DNA of 64,000 nucleotides from JADKAV01 sp037045455 (GCA_037045455.1 JBAOIN010000012.1:186001-250000), one strand, 5' to 3'; shown: positions 38,551-47,836, numbered from the stretch's first letter. Notes: generated by a model not told the origin, from the letters alone. Made by a program: numbers and translations.

Positions 38551-39654
38551 TCAGGCACCCGCTTTCGCCACCTCGTTGACAGCCTGCGCGATCGTCTCCC
38601 GATCCTGCGCGGATAGGGCCGGATGGACCGGAAGACTGACAACTTCAGCCGCGGCCGCGGCTGTCGCGGGCAGATCCAGTTGCATGCCGAAGGAGGGCAG
38701 AGCATGCACCGGGACGGGGTAGTACACCCCGACTGCCGACGCCTCGCTCGAGCCAGCTGCCGCCACGAAAGCATCGCGGTCGTGGCCGGGGACGCGGATC
38801 GTGTACTGGTGATAGACGTGCACGGCGCGGGCATCGACGTAGGGCGTGATCGACGCCTTGCAAGATGCTCGGTCAGGCAGGCGGCGTTCGCCTGGCGCGT
38901 GGCGCGTCCATCCGGCGTAGCTTGCCGCAGTTGCACGCGTCCGATTGCCGCGTGGATGTCCGACATGCGCGTGTTGAAGCCGACGATCTCGTTGCGATAC
39001 CGCGTGCTCCATTCCCTGGTTGCGCAGGAGTTGGACCGTCCGGGCCACGTCCGCCGAGCCGGTCGTGACCATCCCACCCTCGCCGGAGGTCATGTTCTTC
39101 GTCGGGTAGAAACTGAAGGCCGCCAGCGTCACCCCAGGCGCCGACCGACGCGCCTCCTCCCAGGTGCGCCGCGTGCGCCTGTGCCGCGTCCTCGAGGATC
39201 AGCAGCCCGTGCTCGTGCGGCGATCGCCCCCAGACGCGGTCATGTCAGCCGGATGACCGTAGAGGTGCACGGGCATCAGGACGCCTGGGTCCGCGGGTGT
39301 CAGCGCCGCGAGAACGGCCGCCGGGATCCATGCAGAAGGTGCGCTCGTCGATGTCCAGCGAAGACGGGCGGTGCCGCCGGCCAGCCGGACGGCGTTGGCC
39401 GTGGCGGCGAAGGTGAAGCTGGGCACGATGACCTCGTCCCCGGCACCGGACCCCGAGCGCGATGCAGAGCCATGTGCAGTGCGGACGGTCCCGGAGTTGA
39501 CAGCGACGCAGCGCCGGGACTGCCAGCGATCAGCCGCGAACTCCTGCTCGAACGCTGCCACTTGCGGGCCCTGTGCCAGGCCGCCGGAGGCGAGCACGGC
39601 GTCCACTGCCTTGCGCTCGTCGTCGCCCACGAGGGGGCGGGCTGCGGGAATCAT
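38551..39654 (-). CDS. DegT/DnrJ/EryC1 sugar aminotransferase, copy B (many frameshifts)
   Basis: Paralogue of 24065-25145. MIPAARPLVGDDERKAVDAV, VIVPSFTFAATANAVRLAGG, MPVHLYGHPADM, SFYPTKNMTSGEGGMVTT (PLP Lys in PTKN), NTRMSDIHAAIGRVQLRQAT and VHVYHQYTIRVPGHDRD are all recognisable. At least seven frame changes lie between 39530 and 38850. ATG at 39654 overlaps the acetyltransferase stop (ATGA), as in copy A. The damage is concentrated in this gene although both its neighbours are intact. Confidence 0.8.
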
Positions 39655-40232
39655 GCGTCCTCCTGTAGACGACCGTCTGTCTCCTGGTATCGAGCACCTG
39701 TAGCAGGACATACCCAGACTCCCGGGTCCGCCTCGTGCAGGGGAACACCCTGACGGCCGACCCAGCCCACCCGCCTGGCCGGCGTGCCAGCCACAAGCGC
39801 GAAGTCGGGGACGTCGTGAATCACGGTGCTACCGGCCGCGACCAGCGACCAGGCCCCGATCCGAACCGGGGCTACGCAGACCGCACGCGCTCCAATGCTG
39901 GCGCCGGTGCCCACTTCGACCCCGACCAACTGCCAGTCGTCGGCACCCCGCAGACTCCCGTCCGGGGAAACGGCTCGCGGGTATTGGTCGTTGGTCAGCA
40001 CGACGGCAGGTCCGATGAACACTCCGTCAGCCAGGATCGCGGGATCGTAGACCAGGGCGTAATTCTGGATCTTGCAGTTACTTCCGATCCGCACGCCCGG
40101 GCCGATGTAGGCGCCGCGCCCGACCACGCAGTCGGCACCGAGCACCGCATTTTCACGCACCTGCGCCAAGTGCCAAACCCGCGTGCCCTCACCCAGCACG
40201 GCACGTGGATCCACGTCGTTCACAACTGTCAC
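39651..40232 (-). CDS. Left-handed beta-helix N-acetyltransferase (WbpD/WlbB-like), copy B
   Basis: Intact 193-residue acetyltransferase. Hexapeptide repeats from LGEGTRVWHLAQVRENAVLG through CVVGRGAYIGPGVRIGSNCK to GVFIGPAVVLTNDQYPRA, then SIGARAVCVAPVRIGAWSLV, AAGSTVIHDVPDFALVAGTP and the VCPATGARYQETDG tail. It is the reference for repairing copy A. GTG at 40232 overlaps the DUF2142 stop (GTGA). First gene of the copy B cassette. Confidence 0.86.
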   Translation of the reverse strand: MTVVNDVDPRAVLGEGTRVWHLAQVRENAVLGADCVVGRGAYIGPGVRIGSNCKIQNYALVYDPAILADGVFIGPAVVLTNDQYPRAVSPDGSLRGADDWQLVGVEVGTGASIGARAVCVAPVRIGAWSLVAAGSTVIHDVPDFALVAGTPARRVGWVGRQGVPLHEADPGVWVCPATGARYQETDGRLQEDA

Positions 40233-41801
40233 AATGCCTCCCGCGCCAGTGTCTCAGACGACCGCTGGGCTCCCGGCGGTTGCGCAGCGGGGGCGGAGCC
40301 GCGCGACGCACGGTATAGAGGCCACAGGGCCACCACGACGACCAATGTCCAGCCCAGCGCGCCCAGCAGCCACACCAGCATCGGGGATAGCGAGCCCGTC
40401 CACCACCACTCGGGAGCACCTGCCAGGTTCGGTCCGTCGGCATCGATGCCGGTGAGGAAACGCCGCATGAACACGTGCAGCGACAGGGCCTGGGCCATGG
40501 ACACGAACACGATCGCGATCACGGCTTGCGCGCCCGTGAGGTGCAACGGGTTCCAGGCCGGCCGGATGAGCGCCACCCCAAAGACGGTGAGTACCAGTGG
40601 CAGCAAGTAGCGGGGTTGCACGAGCTCAGCCCGGGAAGGCCTTGTTGGACAGCAGCGTGTAGAAGGACAGCGCGGCCAAGGCAAGGACGAGACCGCCCAG
40701 AGCCACCGCCTTTGGCCACGGCAGCCAGGCGATTCCGATGAACATCAGGGCGCCGATCACCAGTAGCAAGCCGATCCAGGCGGCCGGCGGGATCGGTACG
40801 TCGAACCATGCCAACTGGTTGGTGACGGTGTTGAAGGGCCCACCAGGAGCGCCGGTACCGCCGAACCACAGACCGGGGATGCCCTTGATCGCCTGCCAGA
40901 CCAGCAGCCCTGTCGAACGCGCGCCGACGTCCTCGAGAAAACCGCTGGTGACGTTGGAGGTCTGTCCGCTGCCCAGCAGGACGAAAGCGCTGCCCACTGC
41001 GACCAGCCCCGCCATGCCGCGTGATGCCCAGCTGACCCGCTTCCAGAGCACAGCAGTCGCGAGCACGCTTATCAAGGCGATGTACGCCGCGGCGTCAGCA
41101 CGGCTTCCGCAGGCCATGACCGCCGCCACCAACCACAGAATCGCGGCTGTGATCCGAAGACGTCGATCCGCAGCCAAAAGCGTCGTCACCGCCAACGGCC
41201 AGGAGGCGATGACTCCGGCCACGGCCCAGCCGCTGGGATTGGTGGAGGCGATGACCGACAGGCCCAGGGGCACCAGGCCCACGGCGACGGAAACGAGGAA
41301 AGCCGGGCGCAACCACGGAAGGCTCGCGGCGTAGGCGGCCGCCAGCAGCAGAATCACCGACAGGCTCACCGCCAACCGCACCTGTACCACGGTCTGGTTC
41401 ATGTCGTCCGCCGCGAACAAGCCGGCGAACGCGTAGTACACCGGGGGGTACAGACCGTCGTTGATGGGCAGTCTGGTTTGGCCGGTCGGCAGGGGGCAGT
41501 CACCGCTATGGGAACTGTCGAAGATGTAGCAGGGTGCTGTGGTCGAGGACTCCGAACCCGAGAAGGCGGCCTCCGGCGGAACCAGATACCACGACTGGCC
41601 GTAGGCTCCAGCGGCCTGTTCTTGGAACGTGCAGCGGCCGCTGTGCCACACCGATTCACACCAGATCGTGCCGACGTGGAAGTTGTCGTCGGGGGAGGAA
41701 CCGGCGGGGGAGGCGATGGACCAGGCACCTGCGGTGAGCAGAGCGCCGAGAAGCGCCGCCACCCAGGCGAGGACGGCCTTTCGGGACGTGGACTCGGGCA
41801 T
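40229..41801 (-). CDS. Large membrane protein, DUF2142-like (one frameshift)
   Basis: About 524 residues with 10 or more transmembrane helices. After the first helix a long extracellular loop contains SSPDDNFHVGTIWCE and Cys-rich segments (WCESVWHSGRCTF, PCYIFDSSHSGDCPL), then LPINDGLYPPVYYAF, typical of DUF2142 and related GT-C-like proteins. The frame changes near 40628, where LLSNKAFPG should run into LVQPRYLLPLV. A polyprenyl-phosphate-sugar-dependent glycosyltransferase role is plausible but unproven. ATG at 41801 follows the next gene upstream by 14 bp. Confidence 0.75.
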
Positions 41802-41815
41802 CACAATGCTTTCGA

Positions 41816-42750
41816 CTAGTCGGGGGTTGCCTGAATATCCAGCACCAGCGCCTGCACCAGCAGGTAGAAGCCGCAGAAGAACGGGACGACGCTGAGCACG
41901 GTCGTACCGGCGCTGGGACTGGTGCCGCCAAAGGCCAGCACGGTGATCCAGACACCCACGCCCATCCCGATCACAAGCATGAAAAGGCCCAGGAAGAAGA
42001 GTAAGGCGATGGGCGAGAAGGACCAGAGCATGTACTTGTACCACATGCGCCGCCAGAAGCCGCGCATGAAGACCGCGAATAGTCTCGGCAAGAAACTCGT
42101 CAGCCGGATTGTCGAGGTCTCATCGGCGTATCGCGCGGGGATGTTGACGTCGCAGGCGCGGACGTTGGCGACGTTGAGCCACACGAGCAGATCGTTCTCG
42201 AATTCGTACCTGCGGGACACCTTGTCCGTCGGGATGCTCTCGAGGGCCTGCCGGGTGATGGCCGTGTAGCCGTTCTGCGGGTCGACCAGGTTCCAGTAGC
42301 CCGAGGCTGCCTTGTTCACGAAGGTGAGGAGCATGTTGCCGACGATGCGGTAGCGAGGCATCCCCTTGACGCTATTCGAGCGAGTAGAAGCGGTTGGCCT
42401 TGGTGAAGCCATAGCCGTCCTCGACGATGGGATCGAGCAGTTTCGGCATCTCATGGGGATCCATCTGATCGTCGCCGGCCATCACCACCATGACGTCGGC
42501 GCCGCGTTCCATGGCGATCTGGTGACCGGTGAGGATCGCTCCGCCCACGCCTTGGTTCGCGCTCGAGGCGGTGCAGCGTCAGCCGGGGATCGTCGACGGC
42601 TGCCGCTTCCTCGGAGGTGCGGTCGGGACTGCAGTCATCGACGACGACGATGTCATCGACGTAATCCGGCACGCCCTTCACGGTGCGCGCGATCAGGCCC
42701 TCTTCGCGGTATGCGGGCACGACGACGGCGATGCGGTGTTCCTTGTACAT
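41816..42750 (-). CDS. GT2 glycosyltransferase, polyprenyl-phosphate type with C-terminal membrane helices (two frameshifts)
   Basis: About 311 residues. RIAVVVPAYREEGLIARTVK, DDIVVVDDCSPDRTSE, VMVVMAGDDQMDPHEMP (metal site) and DPQNGYTAITRQALE are dolichol-phosphate-mannose-synthase-like motifs. Two transmembrane helices close the protein (FSPIALLFFLGLFMLVIGMG; TTVLSVVPFFCGFYLLVQAL). Enzymes of this kind load a sugar onto polyprenyl phosphate for use outside the membrane, which fits with the DUF2142 membrane protein downstream. AGGAG precedes the ATG at 42750. Frame changes near 42555 and 42380. Confidence 0.84.
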
Positions 42751-42929
42751 GCACGCTCCTATCGCCGAGATGACCATGAGGTGCAAGCGGGCTTCTCACT
42801 GCGCACCCCGTGGACCGGGCCGTCCCGGCCCCCCTGGCAGAGTCTAACGAAGGTGACCGGACCCATCCGCATGCCACGGCCCGTCGGCCTAGACTGGCGG
42901 GATGGCCGCACGACGCAGGAGCGCCGACG

Positions 42930-43667
42930 GTGACTGATCCTGGGGTTCCCGAGCCACGCCGCAAGGTGCTGGTGGCGTTGCCGGCCTTCAACGAGAAGCA
43001 AAGCCTGCCCCGGGTGGTGGCGGCCGTGCGCCGAGCCGCCCCGGACGCTGCCATCGTCGTGGTGGACGACGGCTCCACGGATGGCACGGCGGGGGTCGCC
43101 CGGCAGGCCGGTATCCCTGTACTGCGACTGCCCTTCAACGTGGGCGTCGGCGGAGCCATGCGCACCGCTTTTCTGTACGCGCTGCAGGAAGGCGTCGATG
43201 CGGTTGTGCAAGTGGACGCCGACGGACAGCACGACCCGGCGTACATCCCTGACCTGCTAAGCGCTCTGGATCACGCCGCAGTCGTCGTTGGGGCGCGTTT
43301 TGCAGGCCGCGGGGACTATCACGTGCGCGGTCCCCGGCTCTGGGCCATGCGGGTGCTCGCGGCGGCTTTGAGCCGGATCACCGGCACCAAGCTCACTGAT
43401 ACCACCTCGGGGTTTCGGGCCGCGGACCGCCGGGCCATCCGCCTGTTCGCCGAGCACTATCCGGCCGAGTACCTCGGCGACACTGTGGAGTCCCTGGTGA
43501 TCGCCGCCCGCGCCGGCCTGCCGATCGTGCAGGTGCCAGTGGCCATGGATGTGCGACGCCAGGGTTTGGCCAGTGCCGGACCCGTGCGTTCGGCGGCCTA
43601 CCTGGGCCGGGCCTGCCTGGCGTTGCTGGTGGCTGTGTGGGGCAGGACTCCCGAGGTCGGCACGTGA
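42930..43667 (+). CDS. GT2 glycosyltransferase, DPM1-like
   Basis: Intact 245-residue enzyme: KVLVALPAFNEKQSLPRVVA, IVVVDDGSTDGTAG, VVQVDADGQHDPAYIPDLLS (DADGQ metal site), TDTTSGFRAADRRAI. GTG at 42930 is chosen because AGGAG lies at 42917-42921; earlier in-frame starts lack one. It ends GTGA, overlapping the DUF2304 gene, a pairing often seen in actinobacterial and archaeal glycan clusters. Likely makes a polyprenyl-phosphate sugar. Confidence 0.85.
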   Translation: MTDPGVPEPRRKVLVALPAFNEKQSLPRVVAAVRRAAPDAAIVVVDDGSTDGTAGVARQAGIPVLRLPFNVGVGGAMRTAFLYALQEGVDAVVQVDADGQHDPAYIPDLLSALDHAAVVVGARFAGRGDYHVRGPRLWAMRVLAAALSRITGTKLTDTTSGFRAADRRAIRLFAEHYPAEYLGDTVESLVIAARAGLPIVQVPVAMDVRRQGLASAGPVRSAAYLGRACLALLVAVWGRTPEVGT

Positions 43668-44176
43668 CGAAGACCTATGTGCTCGGCCTGCTCGCGGCCC
43701 TGGGTGCGACTGCGTTCATCGTGGAGATGCTGCGGCGCGGCATCCTGCGCGAGAAGTTCGCCGTCTTGTGGCTGTTGGTGTCAGGCGCCCTCATCGTGTT
43801 CGCCGCGTTCCCTGCGCTGCTGCGCTCACTGGCAGACTTGGCCGGCATTGCCGTGCCTTCGAACCTGCTGTTCCTGATGGCCGCGGTCCTGCTGCTGCTG
43901 GTGAGCGTCCAATTGAGCTACGAGGTCAGCCGCCTGGAGGCCCGGACTCGCCGCCTGGCCGAGGAGGTCGCCTTGCTGCGCCACGATCTCGAACGCTCAC
44001 GACAGGAGCTCCGGGGATGCCTGAACCCCGCGTCTGCGCTGTGGTGGCTGCCTACCAGCCATCCGTTCCGCTCTCAGATCTGGTGCAGGCACTGCAGCGA
44101 CAGACAGATGCCGTCGTCGTGGTGGACGACGGCTCCCCCACCCCGGTGGCCGACCTGCCGGCGGGCGTCGAGGTGA
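43664..44176 (+). CDS. DUF2304 small membrane protein (end uncertain)
   Basis: GTG at 43664 overlaps the preceding stop. Three helices are visible (YVLGLLAALGATAFIVEML, WLLVSGALIVFAAFPALLRS and LLFLMAAVLLLLVSVQL), then a charged coiled coil (YEVSRLEARTRRLAEEVALL). DUF2304 proteins are about 115-120 residues and accompany GT2 enzymes; their role may be to anchor or help flip the lipid-linked sugar. Here the frame runs 160 bp into the next gene. One frame change near 44015 would stop it at TGA 44022-44024, which is more likely. Confidence 0.75.
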   Translation: MTKTYVLGLLAALGATAFIVEMLRRGILREKFAVLWLLVSGALIVFAAFPALLRSLADLAGIAVPSNLLFLMAAVLLLLVSVQLSYEVSRLEARTRRLAEEVALLRHDLERSRQELRGCLNPASALWWLPTSHPFRSQIWCRHCSDRQMPSSWWTTAPPPRWPTCRRASR

Positions 44177-44887
44177 TCACCTCGCCGGTCAACCGCGGGA
44201 TCGCGGCATCGCTCAACACCGGCGCCACCTGGGCTGGCCAGCGCGGCGCGAGCCACATCCTGACTCTGGATCAGGACTCCATGATCGATGACGGCTACGT
44301 GCGGCAGCTGGTGTCCTGGTGGGGGCAGGCCGCGAAGCAGGGGCTGCGCCCCGGCGCCATGGGCCCGGGCCTGCTCGGTGATGTGGTGTATCGCGGCGGA
44401 GCGCGTGGGTGACCTCCTGCGTGTGGCCGAGGTGATGCAGTCGGGAGCCCTGTTCGACCTGCAGGCGCTCACCGCGGCCGGAGGATTCAGCGAGGATCTG
44501 GTCATCGACGGGGTGGACACCGACGTGTCGCGGCGGTTGCTGGGTGCGGGTTATGCCGTGTTGATATGCCCGCTGCCGCTGCGGCACCGGCTTGGCCGGA
44601 CACGCGCGCTGCACATCCTGGGGCGCACGGTGTTGTTGACCCGGCACGCACCATTCCGCGACTACTACATGACCCGCAACCGACTGCTCATCGCCGCCCG
44701 TAACTGGCACCAGGATCGGCGGTTCGCGCTAGGCCTGCTGCGCCGTACCGCAGTGGCCATCGGTCTCACGCTGATCTTCGACCGGCCGCGCCGGGCCAAG
44801 AGCGCAGCCATTGCGCATGGTGTGCGTGATGCCCTGCGCGGAGTGACCGGGCCCTTGCCCGGTCCACAGCGGGAGCGGTGGAGCTAG
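44017..44887 (+). CDS. GT2 glycosyltransferase, rhamnosyltransferase-like (one frameshift)
   Basis: About 289 residues. VCAVVAAYQPSVPLSDLVQA, AVVVVDDGSPTPVADLPAGV, VNRGIAASLNTGATWA, HILTLDQDSMIDDGYVRQL (DQDS metal site) and FDLQALTAAGGFSEDLVIDG then VDTDVSRRLLGAGY match the rhamnosyltransferase subgroup. AGGAG at 44004-44008 precedes ATG 44017. The frame changes near 44400: YRGG should continue into ERVGDLLRVAEVMQSG. Uses dTDP-rhamnose by family analogy only. Confidence 0.83.
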
Positions 44888-44965
44888 CTAAACCACCGAA
44901 TCAAGCTGCTTCAACTCACATGCAGCGCCATAGGGCTGCGATGACTCCCGCGCTCGAAGAAGCGG

Positions 44966-46408
44966 CTAGTGCGCGCCCTTGCCGCTGATCACGGCCTTAC
45001 CGGTCTTCGCGAGGATCACCAGGTCCAGCGTCGGCGACCAGTTCTCGACGTAGCGCAGGTCCATCTGCATGCGCTCGCTCCACTCGACCTCTTTGCGCCC
45101 GGCCACCTGCCACAGGCCTGTGAGACCGGGCTTGGTGAGGTGACGCCGGTGGTCGGAAGTGCCCAGCAGCGGCAGCTCCTCCACGAGCATGGGGCGGGGT
45201 CCGACCAGGCTCATCTCGCCGCGCAGAACATTCCACAGTTGCGGCAACTCGTCCAGCGACCATCTGCGCAGGAAGCGTCCTAACGGTGTGATCCGGGGGT
45301 CGGCCTTGTAGGAGTCGGGGTCACCGGCGATGCTGCCCAGCGTTTCCTGCCGCTCCTGGTGAGCGCCGTCGAACATGCTGCGGAACTTCACCAAGCGGTA
45401 GACCCGGCCGGCCTGACCGACGCGATCCTGGATGAACAGTGCCGGCCCAGGCGAGGTAAGGCGGATAGCCAGGCCGATGAGCAGCAGGAACGGCGAGAGG
45501 AACAGCAGGCCGAGCATGGAGAAGACGATGTCGGTGGCGCGCTTCAAGGACGACTGCAACCCGGTCAGCCGTGGCTCCTCCAGGTGCAGCAGCGGCAGAC
45601 CAGCGGCCGGCCGGATGTTCAGGCGCGGTCCCGTGACGTCGCCCAGCGTCGGTGCCACGAGCAAGTCGATGCTCGGCCCCTCCAGGCGCCAGGAAAGGCG
45701 GCGCACCACCTCGCTGGACATTGTGGGTGACTGGCTGACGGCCACCGCATCGACATCGAAGTCGATCAATGCGGAACTGGCCTGGTCCAGCCAGGCGTCC
45801 AGGGATGAGTTGGACGCCGGTCCGCGCATGGTGCCCACGACCTTGAAGCCGGTCCTGGGATCGCGGGAGAGCCCGCTCTCGAGTTCCTGTAGGGCAGTAC
45901 CCGAACCGATCACCAGTGTGCGACGCATCAAGCGGCCACGTCGGCGCTGACGGAACAGCCAGACCCGGATGAGCCGGCGCCCGAGTGGCAGCAGCACAGC
46001 TCCAGCCAGGAACGTGGCGAAGACGAACTTCCGGCCGTCGGTGATCTCCAGGACGAATCCCACAGAGGCGAAGAACGCGAACGTCCCAATGGTGGCGGTC
46101 AGGACGTTCTTGAACTCCTCGGACCCCACGCCAATCCGGGTGCTGTCATAGGCGCCCCGTATGGACAGCACGACGATCCACACGATGAGGATCGCCAGGG
46201 CGGCCTTCCAGGGGTAGGCCCCGGCAGCCCGAGCCAAGAAGCCCAGCAGAACGGAGGCGGAAATCAGCAGGGCGTCCACGCAGAGGGCGATCACCGAAAG
46301 TAGTCGCAAGGGCTGCGACCTGGTGCCGGAATCCTCTTGCGCGAAACGGGCCAGGGCTTCGGGGAGGATAGGACGGCCTGCTGCACGGTCGACGTGCTGA
46401 ATTGCCAT
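44966..46408 (-). CDS. Polyprenyl glycosylphosphotransferase (exopolysaccharide-initiating sugar transferase)
   Basis: Starts glycan synthesis by moving a sugar-1-phosphate to undecaprenyl/decaprenyl phosphate. 480 residues: four N-terminal helices, a cytoplasmic Rossmann-like middle domain (LMRRTLVIGSGTALQELESG), then the catalytic domain with KRATDIVFSMLGLLFLSPFL (re-entrant helix), FIQDRVGQAGRVYRLVKFRS, LRRWSLDELPQLWNVLRGEM and SLVGPRPMLVEE, KPGLTGLWQV. ATG at 46408 with GGAGG 5-6 nt upstream; the longer open frame is ignored. Intact; monocistronic by position. Confidence 0.92.
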   Translation of the reverse strand: MAIQHVDRAAGRPILPEALARFAQEDSGTRSQPLRLLSVIALCVDALLISASVLLGFLARAAGAYPWKAALAILIVWIVVLSIRGAYDSTRIGVGSEEFKNVLTATIGTFAFFASVGFVLEITDGRKFVFATFLAGAVLLPLGRRLIRVWLFRQRRRGRLMRRTLVIGSGTALQELESGLSRDPRTGFKVVGTMRGPASNSSLDAWLDQASSALIDFDVDAVAVSQSPTMSSEVVRRLSWRLEGPSIDLLVAPTLGDVTGPRLNIRPAAGLPLLHLEEPRLTGLQSSLKRATDIVFSMLGLLFLSPFLLLIGLAIRLTSPGPALFIQDRVGQAGRVYRLVKFRSMFDGAHQERQETLGSIAGDPDSYKADPRITPLGRFLRRWSLDELPQLWNVLRGEMSLVGPRPMLVEELPLLGTSDHRRHLTKPGLTGLWQVAGRKEVEWSERMQMDLRYVENWSPTLDLVILAKTGKAVISGKGAH

Positions 46409-46480
46409 CCAAGCCTCCGCCTTTGTGTCGTCTCCCCAGCCTGCAGACTGGCACGAATGCCGTAGGTAGTGGCAATTCGG

Positions 46481-46507
46481 GTGACGCTTTGTGACCGATT
46501 TGTTACG
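46481..46507. promoter_or_regulatory. Three direct GTNAC(G/C) boxes at 10-11 bp spacing
   Basis: GTGACG at 46481, GTGACC at 46491 and GTTACG at 46502 lie on one face of the helix between the divergent sugar transferase and cupin genes. The layout resembles the direct-repeat GTNACG-type boxes described for the actinobacterial wall regulator MtrA. Assignment to MtrA is inference. Confidence 0.35.
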
Positions 46508-46575
46508 CCTTCGCGGCCGAACGCGACTCCATGGTTGCTGTACCCGCAAAGCCGACCTTCGAAACGGGTCTTCGC

Positions 46576-46591
46576 TACCTTGACCAGCGTG
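46576..46591 (+). promoter_or_regulatory. Candidate leaderless promoter of the RmlC-like gene
   Basis: TACCTT at 46576-46581, 7 nt, then GTG at 46589. No ribosome binding site lies between. Confidence 0.45.
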
Positions 46592-47098
46592 CACCTTGAG
46601 CGGCTTCCCATTGCCGGCGTCTACCGGGCGACCCCTCGGCGCAAGGCCCCTCGGTCCTATGACTGGTATCGAGTCGATGCCTTAGGTCCGGCGCTGCCGG
46701 CGGACTGGCGACCGGAGATCGGCTCGATGCACACCGTGCACCGGGCTGAGGTCACCGGTCTGTACATCGAGACCGGTCACCGGCTGATCACGTGCGTCAC
46801 GGGGCGGCTGGCACTGGTGGTCGTGGACGTCCGCAAAGGGTCAGCCACATTCAGCCGCTGGATACCGGTGGATCTGGAGCCCGTGGAACGTCCGACCGTC
46901 GTGATTCCACCGGGTACGGCGTGGGGCTACCAGGGCTTCTCGGAGGTCTCGGTGGTGGTCACTTTGCACGCCGACGTGCCGCTGGGACCGCAACTCGATC
47001 CCACGGACGAGGACCTGCAGATCACGTGGCCGGCGCCCGCTGCGGCGGGTGGGATCTCGTTGGAGAACGCCCTGGCCCGCGGTGACCTGCCCGAGTGA
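46589..47098 (+). CDS. RmlC-like cupin (dTDP-sugar epimerase family, divergent)
   Basis: 169 residues from GTG 46589: VHLERLPIAGVYRATPRRKA, IGSMHTVHRAEVTGLYIETG, RLALVVVDVRKGSATFSRWI, VIPPGTAWGYQGFSEVSVVV. The fold and strand order follow RmlC, but the RGxH catalytic His segment of the true epimerase at 13520 is replaced, and the YLCS Tyr is absent. It may be an isomerase of another sugar or a non-catalytic relative. It ends TGATCA, directly abutting the convergent dprE2 stop. Intact. Confidence 0.7.
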   Translation: MHLERLPIAGVYRATPRRKAPRSYDWYRVDALGPALPADWRPEIGSMHTVHRAEVTGLYIETGHRLITCVTGRLALVVVDVRKGSATFSRWIPVDLEPVERPTVVIPPGTAWGYQGFSEVSVVVTLHADVPLGPQLDPTDEDLQITWPAPAAAGGISLENALARGDLPE

Positions 47099-47836
47099 TC
47101 AGTTGCGTCGCTCGGCGACCTTGCGGAACACCGGCCGGGGTAGATGCCGCAGTCCGCTCATGAAGAACTGCAACGGGGCGGGTACCCAGATGGTTGTCGG
47201 ACCGCGCGTCAGGTGTTTGGCCACGGCCGCGGCCACATCTTCCTTGTCGCAGGTCAGGGGGGCGTCCGGGGAGTCCGCGCTCATCCGGGTGCGCACCTTG
47301 CCCGGCCGGACCACCAGCACACGCACGCCGCTGCCCACCAGCGCGTCGGCCAGCCCGTTGGCCCAGGCGTCAAGCCCAGCCTTGGTCGACCCGTAGAGGT
47401 AGTTGTCGGCGCGGGGGCGCTCGGCTGCCACTGACGACATCACGACCAGAACGCCATGCCCTTGCCGCTGCATGCGCTCGACGGCCAGCGTCCCGACGGC
47501 GATGGGACCCACGTAGTTGACCTGGGCCATCAAGGCCGGGTCGGTGTCGTTGTTGCCAAGCATTCCTGCGGCAAGCACCACGACGTCGATGTCACCGGGT
47601 TCGAAGGCCGCGGCTACGGCGGCCTCCCAGGTGCTCGGGTCGGTCAGTTCCAGGAAGACGGTCTGGACGTCGGCCCCGTGGAATTCCGCGGCGGCCTGTT
47701 CCAGAGCCGCCATGTCACGGCCAGCGAGCACGATTCTGCGTAAGCGGCCCGACAGTTCCCGCACGATGGCCAGGCCGATCTCCGAGGTCCCCCCGATCAG
47801 CAGCACGGACTGTGGCTTTCCCAGGGCGTCGATCAC
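47099..47836 (-). CDS. dprE2: Decaprenylphospho-beta-D-erythro-pentofuranosid-2-ulose 2-reductase (DprE2)
   Basis: SDR that with DprE1 turns decaprenyl-phospho-ribose into decaprenyl-phospho-arabinose, the donor for cell-wall arabinan. 245 residues: SVLLIGGTSEIGLAIVREL (NAD site), VVLAAGMLGNN, VMSSVAAERPRADNYLYGST with K following (Ser, YxxxK), VVRPGKVRTRMSADSPDAPL. ATG at 47836 overlaps the dprE1 stop (ATGA). Intact, and next to dprE1 and ubiA as in mycobacteria. Confidence 0.92.
   Translation of the reverse strand: MIDALGKPQSVLLIGGTSEIGLAIVRELSGRLRRIVLAGRDMAALEQAAAEFHGADVQTVFLELTDPSTWEAAVAAAFEPGDIDVVVLAAGMLGNNDTDPALMAQVNYVGPIAVGTLAVERMQRQGHGVLVVMSSVAAERPRADNYLYGSTKAGLDAWANGLADALVGSGVRVLVVRPGKVRTRMSADSPDAPLTCDKEDVAAAVAKHLTRGPTTIWVPAPLQFFMSGLRHLPRPVFRKVAERRN

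Noticed and set aside
24065..39654. Calling the heavily frameshifted aminotransferase and Rml genes pseudogenes
   Set aside because: Every catalytic motif is intact on both sides of the breaks and the breaks are single bases, often at homopolymers. Sequence error is the simpler explanation.
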